From Bettongia penicillata ogilbyi (lineage: Eukaryota > Chordata > Mammalia > Diprotodontia > Potoroidae), in the NCBI GenBank assembly GCA_023548195.1, contig JAJHZJ010000043.1:930001-994000 (forward strand): 64,000 nt of DNA. The letters run 5' to 3'. Position 1 is the stretch's first letter. The number at the start of each line of letters is the position of its first letter. Under the pieces are notes generated by a model. It saw only the letters and a program-made list of their open reading frames with translations. It was not told the origin of the DNA and ran no database searches. A program made the translations under genes and the position numbers. Shown here piece by piece: positions 48,791 through 60,264 of the stretch.

Positions 48791-51264
48791 TTTCGTCAAT
48801 GGTTATAAAGTAGAGAGGGAAGATTGGAAAGAGAAATGATGTCTCTATTGTGAAGGCAAAAATTCTTATCAAAGAAATGGAAGAAGTTATTGGAGACAAA
48901 ATTGGTGGGTTTGAAGATAGGAAAAATATTTTCAAAACAAAGATTATCCAAAATAGAAAACGATTGGGGAAAACCTTCATAATCAATATTTAAATGCCCA
49001 GCAATTGGAATGATTGCTAACCGGGCTTTCACTTGAGCTTTTAAAAAACGACCCTCACAAATCCAGGGTGGGAGAGATGCCTCTAGAGGGCGGCTCCTGG
49101 GGAAATGAGGAAGGGTGTCCTGAGTGTGATCAACAGCAGTTAACTCGACCTTGGGCCACATGGATGAGGGGTGTCCTGAGTGCGATGAGCCTCAAACCGT
49201 ATCTGGGTCGAGCAAGCTCAGCTTCCATTTCTGGCCAGTCTCTAGGACGGGTGAAAGAGATGGGTAGTGGTGACTGACTGTCCAGAAGGCAGATATAATC
49301 CTGGAGCTGCCAGGGTTTCCTCAGGTCTGACAGAGCATGGAGGCTGGAGATGAGGGAGAAAACCACAGAGAACATTTATCTGGACATTGGCCAAGCATTT
49401 GATACAGTTCCTTCTCTCTTCATGTGGAAAAGATGATGATAAAGGGGCTGAAGGGTAGGGGAGTAAAACTCAGAATTTGTGGTTGGTTGGAGCGACGTGA
49501 TCCCAGAATCTCAGAGGCCATCCAGGTTACCCCATACCTCAGGCTGACAGTCTTGTTGATAGTCACTGAACAAGCATTAAGTACCAAGGACAGCGGCTCT
49601 AGAGCTCAGTGTAGTGGAGGCAGGAGGAAGGTACTCCACTCACCCCCTTCCAAAGCAGCACCTTTCCCAGAGCTCTGAGTATGACACCATCCCACTATTC
49701 CTCCTTGACACATGACTGTGCTACTGCACTACTGCTGGCTTGCATTCCCTTTGGATTTTAATCTGCTCCATCAAGAATTTACTTAGTGCCTACTATATGC
49801 TCAGCCTCTGCAGTGCTTGAGGCCAGCTATCACCCCCTCCCCGGCCCCAGGAATCTTCTCTAGGCTACATAGGCCCAGTTCTTTGGCAGAGCCTCTTCTG
49901 TTGGGCCCCAGACCCTTCCCCATGCTGGTCACCCTCCCTGGACTCTCCCCAGCTATCAGTGGCTGCCAGCGTTAGTCCAGAGCCCAGCACAGATCCCTAG
50001 GGGCATTGCAGCCACTTTCTAAACTGACGTTCAGCCGTGATGACTCTCCAATCTATTTTCACTAGGCATCCAGTCTATTTGCTCCATCTTTTCCTTGAGA
50101 ATAGCATGGGACACTTCATTTTAATTTTAAATGCCTTTTTTATTTCTAATTATATCCTTCTTCCCCCTCATCTATCCAGTGATCTTTTTCTAACAAAGTT
50201 TTAAAAAGAAAGAGAAGACAATCATTGGGTTAGTAAACCCCCAGCACAGTGGTCCACACAGTATTCCATACCCCTCCTTCCCATGTTGTCCACTCTTCTC
50301 TGGGACAAGCTTGGCCATTATCCCCGAGTGCCCTTGCCTGGGCTGTTTGCTTGTGCCTGGCTTGTTCTGTCCCCATGCTTCCCCAGCTCATACCAGTCAC
50401 TTCTTTCATCACCAGGGATGGGGACCTCATCCAAAGCAGCACATGCCATCTCAGACCACAACTCCATGCTCATGTCAGAAATCTGAAAGGAAGCTGGGTT
50501 CCTTGATGAGATGGAAAGCCCAGACCAGCTGCCCTCAGTAAGGTCAAGTCCCCTGACCCACAAGCACCACATCTTGGTCGGCTCCTGAAGGAATTGACAG
50601 GCTGGATGGTTGAGTTGCTCACTGTCAAGGCTTTTAGGGGAAGGTCACAGAGAATAAGAATGGGACTGGGTGGGCAAGGGAGAGGAGAACGGAGCCTGCA
50701 GGCTTGAGGCCAGTGACTAGCTTGGGGCTGATGTCTGCTTGTTGGCGCCCTCCAGTGGAAGATCCCCGAGGTGTTTGGCATTTTTTACCAGGGACTTGGA
50801 TATGGGCAGTGATGGCCATCATCCCAAATTCTGCAACAGAGCTAAGCCAAGGTCATCAGCCATTGTCCCCAAAATAGGTAGGCCTTGTTGCCGGCCTTCC
50901 TGCCTGCCTGTCTGCCTGCTTGCCTCTTTGACTTCTCTGCCTGAACTCATCTCCTGTACTTAGCAAACCAAATGATGTCCTTGCCTTTGCCTCTGAGAAT
51001 CCTCTCTTTCTTCCAGGCTCAATTCGAGCATCCCCCCCTTCTCCCCCACCCTCTCCCCTCTCTTTCCTGATTCCCCATCCCCTAACTCCTTTGCCCTTCC
51101 TAGTACTCCCCACCCCTTGTTCCCACCTGGCTAAGATTTTCAGTCCCTCTAGGACAGGTGCTGTTTCACACCCAGGAGCCATTTATGAAGCAGTCCCTGG
51201 CACTGAGTCCCTGAGTAAACCAAGTATTCATTAAGTGCTTACTAGGAGCAAAGTGCTACATCAA
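48791..51264. other. Intergenic, mostly unassigned
   Basis: Contains the short CR1/L3 RT fragment and little else that can be named. Confidence 0.5.
49340..49450 (+). mobile_element. CR1/L3 RT fragment
   Basis: TTATCTGGACATTGGCCAAG followed by CATTTGATACAGTTCC encodes a Leu-Asp-x-x-x-Ala-Phe-Asp-Thr-Val block, the CR1/L3 RT motif. Confidence 0.5.
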
Positions 51265-51515
51265 GCCCTGGGGGTTCAAGGCTGCTGCTTTGCTGGGCCT
51301 GGATTTAGGAAGACCCAAGTTCAAATCTTGTCTCCCACAGATCTGAGAAAGGCACTTAACTTCAGCTTGCCTTAGTTTCCCCATCTGTAAAATAGGGATA
51401 ATAGCACCTACCTCCCAGGTTATTATGAAGATCAATGGACATAATAATTATAAAGCACCCAACACAGTACCTGGCTTGTAGGCACTTCATTAATACTTAT
51501 CCCTATCTCCTTCCC
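51265..51515 (+). repeat. tRNA-derived SINE
   Basis: Sense landmarks GAAGACCCAAGTTCAAATC, CCATCTGTAAAATAGGGATA, ACCTACCTCCCAGG and TTATAAAGCACCCAACACAG. Confidence 0.75.
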
Positions 51516-52011
51516 TTCCCAAGTTGAATGGGAAGGTCCCAGTGTCCTTAGGGTGCAAAGGCCTCAGTTTCTGAGACTGAGCCACTGACCAGGGCCAAGG
51601 ACTTCAGAGACAAGAATTGCCCTTTCTAGTCATCAGTAACTGGTTGTAGCCCCCCCTAGGCTGCATGTGCCCAAGTCTTGAGTCCCACTGGGCTGGAGGC
51701 CTTGCCCTTCCAAAGACTGAAGTGACCAAGGTGGCAGGGTGGGTGGTTTGACTTGCCTGGCATGTGCTGCTTTCTGCTTCTCAGGGCACCCTCCTTGCTC
51801 CTCCAGGTAGTCTGTTTTACCCCTGGGTACAGAACTTAGCTGCCTGTGGGGGGAGATGCCAGACTCTTCTCTATAGGAGATGCTTCCCTGGATGTTGGCT
51901 GTGAGGGCTGGGCTAGAAGCAGGGCAGGTGATCTGGGCATACAGTTCTTCCCAAGCATCTTGGGCTCAGGATTCTGAGTTCTAACAATCAGGTCTGAATG
52001 ATGGTCTGGAA

Positions 52012-52212
52012 AAGGGGTGGGGAACCTGCAGCCTCGAGGCCACATGTGGTCTTCTAGGTCCTCAAGTGTGACCCTTTGACTGAGTCCAAGTTTTATAGAA
52101 GGTTCTTTTATAAATCTGATTTGTTCTATGAAGTTTGGATTCAGTCAAAGGGCTGCACTTGAGGACCTAAAAGACCACATGTGACCTCGGGGCCACAGGT
52201 TCCCCACCCCTG
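52012..52212 (+). mobile_element. Palindromic hAT-type MITE
   Basis: 201 bp forming one long hairpin with arms of about 85 bp. The right end reads CCCCACCCCTG and the left AAGGGGTGGGG (first base of the expected CAG changed). 8-bp flanks GTCTGGAA (52004-52011) and GTCTAGAA (52213-52220) differ at one base, the duplication size of hAT elements. No coding capacity. Confidence 0.85.
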
Positions 52213-54639
52213 GTCTAGAAGGTGGTGGTGGTTTGATTTGCCTGGCACATGTTGAACTCTATACTCCTTGTGTCTTGGTTCATATTTCAACCCCACTGTC
52301 TACTCTGCAGCTTCTGCCTCTTGATCTGGGAATTGTAATGTGTGATGAGTTTCTGGTGCATGCCCAGACCACCCAAGATGGAGGCACCCAAGTGGAAACT
52401 CCAGAGATTCGATCTAGAGAGTAGACATGCCATGCCAGCCCACCATGGGATGGGAGCAGCATTTTTACCACTGGCTTCATAACCAGAACAAGCTGTGTCT
52501 TTCAATCTGTGACTTAGTTGCTTTCTCTTTTCCTGTAGCATCCAGAGATGAAGTCTCCTTCACCCACAGCAAAAATGCCATGAAGAAAGTTGGGTAGAGA
52601 AGGACTTTCTTCCCCTTCTCCTTGGGCCATATGGTCATGAGAAATGTGGTTTGGGGCTTTCTTTGTTCTCTACCTTCAGTTCTGGGTGCAGAGTAGGACC
52701 ATGGGGACTTTGGAGCCTGGGCTTCCAGGTAAGGCCTGAAAGCCAGGATCCCAGCTTCCAAGCCCAGAACTTAATAGACTAATGCCTTGTAGGAGCTGAG
52801 ATCAACTGTGAGCCTAATAACCTTCCCTCCCCTGAGACCAAGGGAGTACAGGGGGGTTATGCCAGCAGGTAATGGGGTTCTGTTGGTGTGTTCTCGATTT
52901 ACCTTTGAAATAAATATTTCAATATTTACGTTTGTAAAAGCTAATCTGACTGTTAGTGGAACTGTGGTGCTTGGACCCCTAAAATGGGAGAAGTCAGTGG
53001 CAGAGATAAGAGACCACTATGCACCTCCCCACCAACTTCTGTGAGGACCCGATTACCCTGGGGGGTGGGTGAAAATGAGAGAGACTGGTCCTTTAAGTGG
53101 GGGAGGGGAGCAGAGAATCCTCCATGGTGTGCCCACCTCCCAGGATCCTTGTCTTCTTCAAGATCTCAGTACCCTGAGGCCTCTCTGGTTGGAGGGCATA
53201 GTGGAGAGCTCCTCCAAAAGGAGGTGCCCAGATCACCCCTGTCTTCCTTTCTCACAGGCTGAATTACTTCCTTCCCCCCTTTTTTAGCTCCCCCCATTCT
53301 GTTGTAAGGTCTTTGAGGACACAATGCCTGGTACAATGTGCATTGACTGGAATCAACAGTCTCACTGCCTCTGTGCACCCCTGGATCTTCCTGTCATTCC
53401 CCCATCATCTTTGCCTTCCCCAGCCCAAGCTCCCATCCCCCCACTTCCCACCCTGCCCCCACATCCATAGGATGAGAATCTGCTTTTATCATAGGAGATG
53501 CAGATCCTCTCTGTCCCTGTTTTTCATTCAGTTCTAGGATTTTCTAAGTCAACCATCTAATCTTCATTTCTTCTTTGCCTGTACTTATTATCTTAATTTC
53601 TTTTTCTTGTTTTCTTGCTATAGCTAGTATCTTTTGAACTATATGAATTAATAGTGGTAGGTAACAGAGGATATCCTTGCTTTATGCCTGATCCTCTTGG
53701 AAAGGACTCCAGTTCCTCAAGGCAGATAACATGGCTCTTAGTTTAAAAAGTGAATGAATGAAAAGATGCTCTTATTAAGCACTTACTGTATGTCAATTGC
53801 TTCACTAGACCCTGCAGGTACAAATAGAGCAAGACATTCCCTGGTCTCCTGGGGCTCAGCTGGAGGACAGATGGAAAGGCCCCCGAGGGCCAAGGAAGCA
53901 GCAGCAGCAGGGAGATAACTGAAAGGCCCCATGCCCTTAGATTACACAGTAAAACCAGATTATGGATTTGGGGACTGTGTGACAAGGAGGCCTAGCAGGA
54001 GGCAAGTGGTCAGAAGGAATGGAGTGGTTATCTCCCATCCCATCCACGTCCTGAGTGCAGTCAAGTAGCCCAGGCCAATGGGGAAAGCAGAGGCTCCAGA
54101 GAGTGGCTATAGCTCACTTTTATAAACTCTTTTCAGGTCCTTATTTATTTATCTTTTTGCTAATTTGTCTAGGTCTGAAAGAGACACTTTGAGGCCTCCA
54201 GCTGGTGTAGTTTCTGTCAGAAATGTACGATAATAATAGATGTAGATAGAGAGCCCTAGGAATGTATTATAATTACATATACGTATGTACATGTATACTT
54301 ATAAGATGTATTTCATTGTCTATGGTGCCTTTATAATGCAGATTTATTCCTGCTTATCTCTTTTAACCATGTCTGTTTCTATAGTTGTCTTATTTGAGAT
54401 CATGATTGCTACCCCTGGTTCTTTTGCCATTCCTGAAGCATAATGAATTCTGCTCCATTCTATTTTATTTTTAAAATTAAATTCCTTTTTTTCCTATTTG
54501 CAAAAATCTGCCTCAATATAGTTCCTGATGCAAAGCAAGCACTCAATAAGGTTTATTGATGACTGACTTCTCTCCCTCCCATTTTCCCATCTCTGCTTCC
54601 CACTTCCACATTGAAAAAAAGAGAAAAACAAAACCCTTG
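52213..54639. other. Intergenic, mostly unassigned
   Basis: One unclassified repeat at 53740-53965; the rest shows no coding or family signal. Confidence 0.5.
53740..53965 (-). repeat. Therian interspersed repeat, unclassified
   Basis: Contains CTTATTAAGCACTTACTGTA and a CCCTGGTCTCCTGGGGCTCA block. Related short copies sit near 35865, 38730 and 34135. I cannot name the family. Confidence 0.45.
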
Positions 54640-56060
54640 TCACAAACGCGTGTAGTCAAGCAAACAGATTTCCTCTTGGCCATGTAAAAAGCATCTCCAT
54701 TTGTCCTCTGAGTCCTTCACTTCTCCATCAGGAGACGTTTGCCTGTATCATCCTGGGTCCTTTGAAATAGTGGTTGGTCAGAGTTTCTAAGCTTTTCCAA
54801 ATTGTTTTTCTTTTCAGCACTGTTATTGTGTGCATTGCTCTCCTGATCAGGCTCACATTCCTTTGCATCAGTTCAGCCAAGTCTTCCCAGATTTCTCTGA
54901 AACTGTCCCCTTCATCATTTCTTATGGCACAACAGAGTTCCATCACATTCACACACCACAAATGGTTTATTCCCCAACTGAAGGACATCACCTCAGTTCC
55001 AGTTCTTTCCCATCACTAAGTAAGCTGGTATAAATATTTGTATATGTCCTCAGTTAGATTTTATTTTGTTTAAGACTAATTTTTCCCTTAGTTCAGTTTC
55101 CTTCTTATTTTCCCCTCTTCCCTTTTTTCTCTTGAGACCTCCTCTGTTGAGTGAAATGTATTTCTGTATCCAACTTCCTCCCTTTCTCCCTCCCTGCCTC
55201 TCTCCCCTGATTTGTCCAGTTCAAATGATAATGAGATTAAAGTGCCACTCCTCCCCCTCCCTTCCCTCCACCCCGCAGTGAATTCCTCTTTTGTTCCCTT
55301 TTAAGACCACTGGGTCTAACAACTCCTTCCAGACCCTTTGTCTGACTGGACTCTTTTTATAACTCCCGATGATGATGGAGTTCTGGTGGGACACATATGT
55401 CATCTCTCCATAGCAAAATGTTGACTATTTAATAATCAGCTCCTGTTTCATCAAAGATCCATTTGTTCCTCTGTAAGATTATACTTAGTTAATCTTGGTT
55501 GTAAGCCCCTATCTTTGAACTTCTCAAATATCATATTCCAAACTCTCTGCTCCTTTAAAATGAGACCTGTTAAGTTTCATGTGATACTGTGGCTCCTTTA
55601 ATACTTTAATTAGAGGGTTTTTTTTCCTGGTTGTTGGCAGTATTTTTCTTTAATCTGGAAGCTCTGGATGTTGGTCATGGTGTTCTGGAAGTTTCCATTT
55701 TGTTGCTTCTTTCAGAGGTGACCGGTGGATCCTTTGTTTCTGCTTTAACCTCTAGTTCTCAGAGGTCTAGGCAGTTTTCTTTAAAGATTTCTTGGAACAG
55801 GATGTTGTGACTTTTTTATTGGTCGTGGCTTTCAGGTAGACCAATGATTCTTAAGTGATCTCTCCTCAAGTTTTCTGGGTCATTTGTTTTTGCTATGAGA
55901 TATCTTACATTTTTTTTCTCCTTTTTTAGCCTTTTGATGAATATTTCTTGTTGTCTTAAGGACTCATTGGCTTCTTCTCAGTCTGTTCTAATTTCCAGGG
56001 ATGTGTGCTTGGTTATTGTGCCAAGCTGTTAATTGTCTTTCTAATTCTTTCTTCCATAGA
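54640..56060 (-). mobile_element. Decayed L1/HAL1: ORF2 C-terminus joined to ORF1
   Basis: 54991-54728 on the minus strand encodes VMELCCAIRNDEGDSFREIW, the ORF2 end. Some 400 bp further (55440-55960) the plus strand gives the antisense of ORF1 (GAGGTGACCGGTGGATCC, GGCAGTTTTCTTTAAAG, TTTGCTATGAGATATC), matching the HAL1 ORF1 at 29990-30330. Most of ORF2 is therefore missing between them. Confidence 0.65.
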
Positions 56061-56067
56061 TCTTATT

Positions 56068-56215
56068 TCTCAACTAGGTGGCACAGTGGATGGGGTTCTG
56101 GGCCTGAAGTCAAGAAGCCTGAATTCAGATCTGGCACTTGTTAGCTGTGTGATGCTGGGCAAGTCACTTACCCTCTGTTTGCCTCTGTGTAATGTAAAAA
56201 AGGGCATAAGAACAG
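56068..56215 (+). repeat. tRNA-derived SINE head
   Basis: CTAGGTGGCACAGTGGATGG, CTGAATTCAGATCTGGC and GCTGTGTGATGCTGGGCAAG show the tRNA-like head of a marsupial SINE. Confidence 0.8.
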
Positions 56216-56519
56216 CACCTTTCTTCTCCTTTTTCTGTTTTCTTCTTGGCCACCAGAAATTGAGGAAAGAGAAGGAATCTGCTCAACATCAGTAGCCTTT
56301 AACTGAAGTTGACTGTGTTCCTCTGCCTCTCCTTGCCTCACTACGCCCAGGTCCGGAGTTCTATACATTCTCTCTTTTCATTTCCTGGTTCTGACCAACC
56401 CTCCCAAATTAGGTTGTTTTACTTGGTATTATTCTCTCGTGGATTCCATTCTGCCTCTTTTGCTGCCCCCACTCACCTCTCCTTTTTATGCTGCTTCCTG
56501 TCTCTCTGTTGGACTTAAT

Positions 56520-56632
56520 TGTGTGTGTGCATGTGCATGTGTGCATGTGCGCATGTCTCTGTATGTGCATGTCTGTGAGTGTGCATATGTGTGAGTATGC
56601 ATGCATGAGTAAATGTGCGTGTGCATGCGTGG
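56520..56632 (+). repeat. TGTGCA-type simple repeat
   Basis: About 110 bp of alternating TG/CA/TGCA units with many interruptions. Confidence 0.85.
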
Positions 56633-56849
56633 GTCTGTTCCAGCCTTCTTTCACCCTGTTCGAATGAGCTTCTGAAATGTCTGCATGCCTCACCAGTTCC
56701 TCCACGTTCTTCTTTGTAAGCACCTTGTATGTGCAAGATAATAAGCTGCTCATTTCTTTCTCAGTGCGCTCCTTTCGCCCTCCTTTGCTAAAACCAACAA
56801 AACAAACTCTCTCTAATCCCTATGTCTGTGTCATTTATCCGCCTCTGTG

Positions 56850-57150
56850 ACCCTTGAAGACATTCAAGTCTGAAGGGACACTTGCCTCTTTCCCCGTCAT
56901 TAGAATGCCACTCTTTGATGTTTAGACCTTTCCTTTTATTAAAATGCATTGAATATTTTAGGGTTCTCCTTCCTCTTGTTTCGACTTTGAATTTTAATCT
57001 AGAATTTTTAAATGTCTTTCTGAGTTATTGTTGTTTCTAAGACTTTATCTTTTGCCTTTTGGAATATTGTATTCCAAGTTTCCCTCTCATTTCTAATAGT
57101 CACTGGCAAATCTTGTGTGATATTTTTTTATTGAAGTGTTTTATTTATTT
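56850..57150 (-). mobile_element. L1/HAL1 ORF1 fragment, antisense
   Basis: TTTTGGAATATTGTATTCCA and GGCAAATCTTGTGTGAT align with the antisense ORF1 segment at 29940-30010. Confidence 0.45.
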
Positions 57151-57204
57151 TTTTTACATCTTAGATGCACTACATTTTGGTCATTATGCTCCTGAGTGTT
57201 TGCA

Positions 57205-57455
57205 GAGGTAGAATAAAGGATAGAACACTGAGCCTGGAATTGGGAAAATCTTAGTTCAAATCTGATCTTAGACACTTACTAGCTGTGTGACCCTGGGCAA
57301 GTCACTTTTCTGTTATTTGCCTCCGTTTCCTCAACTGTAAAATGAGGATAATAGTATCACCTATCTCCCACGATGGTTGTGAGATTTAAATTAGTAATGC
57401 GCTTACACAGTACTTGTCACACAGGAGGCGTCTATTGCTTCCCGCCTTCCTTTTC
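57205..57455 (+). repeat. tRNA-derived SINE
   Basis: CTTAGTTCAAATCTGATC, TAGCTGTGTGACCCTGGGCA, CAACTGTAAAATGAGGATAA and ATGGTTGTGAGATTTAAATT follow SINE order. Confidence 0.8.
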
Positions 57456-58429
57456 AGTCTGGGGTTTCTTTCTGGAAGGGACCAGTGGGTGTTCCATCTA
57501 GTACAAAAAGATATTGACATTTTCTGTTCTTCTCTGATTCCTGATGTGCAGGCTGTTTCTCTGGTTGTGGTTTTTAGAGTTACACTCCTTGTGCCAGGTC
57601 CTTGTCCAGAACCAGGGATGGAGTAGTGAGGAAGAAGCATCATCTCCCTCCCATGCCTGGGATGTTCCATCTCTGCCCTTCCAGGTGCTGTGGGTCAGCC
57701 TGGGGGAAGACCCCCTCAGCCAAGGGACTGGATACCAGCCACCCAAAGTCACAGGTGCCCACCAGCAGAAAATGAGCAAGCACTGGGTCCCCAAGAATTT
57801 CTGTTGGTGTCTTTGCCCTCTCAGAATCTATGAACCAGCTCAGACCATGGAGGTCTCCAAGAACAGCCCAGAACGAGCATCCCTGACAGATGTGTGCCCT
57901 CCTCATACAGCAGCCCTTTCTATTCCAGGAAAACCCTCAGCACGAATTAGCTTTTTCTATTATCTACCCTACACATCCCTGCATGTCCTTGTCTTGCCCT
58001 TTGGGGATAAATAATGAGATTAATCTCTGCTCCATAGGACAATCCTTCCTGGCCCTTGCTTCCTTTGGACACTTCAGCTGACCCAAGTATGTCTTCAGCT
58101 CTGGTGCCCAGGTGAACTATGATGAGGGCAAAGGCCAGAGAGACCAGCACCACTGTGATCCTGGGAACAAGGACCTCCCCAAGGCAGCCCAGGATGCCAT
58201 GAGCTTTTGGGGCTGCTATACAACACTCAGCTCCTGTGGAGCTGGTGGTCTCCTCAGACCCCCAGATTGTTTTCAGAACAATTGCAGTCTATCATACCTT
58301 CCCATTTTGTCCTTGGGAAAAGGATTTTGGATCACTTAATATTTATCTCTATTGCATTTCATCATCTTAGATTCAGCTCAGTGTTGTTGACATTGAGATT
58401 TTTCTGAAATCTTGTCTCTGTCATCTGAT

Positions 58430-58722
58430 GAACATCATCCCACATGCCTGGAAGGCTCTCTCTCCTTATCTCTACCTCCTGGCTTCCCAGTTAAAATCCC
58501 ACCATCTAAAGAAAGCTTTTTCCAATCCCTCTTCATTCTAGTGCCTTTCTTGGGTGATTTCCAATTCATCTGGTTTCTAGGCTGTTTGGGCATAATTGTT
58601 GTAGGATGTCTCTGCCATTAGATTGATAGATAGAAATAGCACCTCGAGGTCATGGTTGTCTTTTGCCTCTTTGTATCCCCAGTGCTTATAACCAGGCTTT
58701 GTACATAGTAGGTGCTACTGAA
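58430..58722 (+). mobile_element. L2 LINE 3' end
   Basis: CACATGCCTGGAAGGCTCTC, CTGGCTTCCCAGTTAAAATC, TTTGTATCCCCAGTGCTTA and ACATAGTAGGTGCTAC mark the L2 3' end. Confidence 0.75.
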
Positions 58723-58724
58723 TT

Positions 58725-58910
58725 AGCTGCCCCTCCTAATTTCACATCATTGGTAAATTTTATGACTGTACCATCAATGGCTTCATTTAAGTCACTTATA
58801 AAAATGTTCAAAACTTTGGGACAAGGACAGCACTCTGGGGTCCTTCCAAAAGCATGCTCCATGAGCCTCTGCACAGATGCCCTCTCATCAGCATGGACCA
58901 CAATCCCTGC
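58725..58910 (-). mobile_element. CR1/L3 RT fragment, antisense
   Basis: The minus-strand frame reads LNIFISDLNEAIDGTVIKFT then NDVKLGGAA, equivalent to the RT active-site block FADDTKLGG of CR1/L3 LINEs, with the first catalytic Asp changed to Asn. Confidence 0.7.
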
Positions 58911-59774
58911 TGACCCTGCATGATAGTGTCCACCACTGGATCATACTTGAAGTCTTTCCCAGTGGGTCTGAGCCATCAAAGCTGCTCCTTCAACAGAGCA
59001 TTTCAGCACCTGGGTCAGCTCTGTGCCTCAGAGGAGGCATTAGTGGACTCCAGCTGGAGGCCAAGCTGGCACAGAAGCCTTGACCTCTCTGGTGCTGGCC
59101 ATCTGAGTCTGCCCAGCAGTAATAGAGTATAGCCCATGGCCCATCATATAGGGAACAAGTGGGAGAGACTTGGACAACACTTTGGTAAAATGTTGCTCTG
59201 ATGTAGCTGCCATGGTTCCCTGATCCATGTGACCTATTCTTAGTCAGGCCACCAGGCTGGTCCACTGATATTGTGACTTCCTTTTGGAGATGTTTATAAG
59301 CCATCTCCTGAATAGGATGGCCACAGAATCACTGAATGGGAAGCCACTTAGTTTGACTCATCCATGAGAAGAGCATCCCTAAGGAGAGTTCCCCCAGCCT
59401 TTGCTTTAGGTCTTCCATGGAAGAGGAGCCCATGGCACTCTGGGATTCCTCATTGCTGGGGAATTTTTTTCTCCTGTCAAGCTGCCCTGGGGCTCTTTGC
59501 TGCTTTCCCTCATTACTCTGGGTCCAGTTCTGGGACCATCCGGTATGCTTCTCATCACTGTTCCAACACTTCCTGCATTTGAAGAAAGTTTTGATGTGCC
59601 TCTTTCCCAGTCTTTAGCCAGAAGCTCTCATCAAGGCCTCTCTGCTCTTGTCTCTGGGCTCCCTTATGGGAATAAACATTCTTAACATGAGAGGTTACCC
59701 ATGACCTCTGGTTTCTCTGGCATAAAATGAATCTACAAAGAGCCATGGTTCTGTCTTGTACCTCATCCAACCAA

Positions 59775-59990
59775 GACCACAGGCTGTGGGGTCTGAGGAC
59801 CTGAACTCAGATCTTACTTTTGATACTTAGGACTTGAGTTCCTTCCCTCTGGGCCTCTTTCTTCATATGGCAATGGACTCTAGAGCCAGGATCCTCTTAC
59901 TTCACTGGGCCTCAGTTTCCTTCTTTGTAAGATGAAAGCCTAGACTCAGTGGTCCTCAGGTCCTTTCTGACTCTACAGTCAGGATCCTCT
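59775..59990 (+). repeat. MIR-type SINE
   Basis: GGACCTGAACTCAGATCTTA, GGGCCTCAGTTTCC, TTTGTAAGATGAAAGCC and GGTCCTTTCTGACTCTAC. Confidence 0.65.
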
Positions 59991-60264
59991 TGGGTTAGGT
60001 TACATGTTGTGTACATGCCATTTACATACAGAAGCTTGGCTCTTGGGTTTACTTTTGTTTATTTTGCTTTTTGGATAAGATAGCCCAAAGGGCTAGGTGA
60101 TAAGTATCTGAGGCAGCAGAATTTGTACCCAGGTTCTGAGATTTGCTCACAGATGGGTGTGGCCTGGGGCTGTGTGTAAATGAAGTTGGGAGATGGGAGG
60201 GGTTGGGGGCCTGCAATGCTCCTACAGGCCCAGTCAACCCAAGAATGCGCCAGGGAGCCATGAA

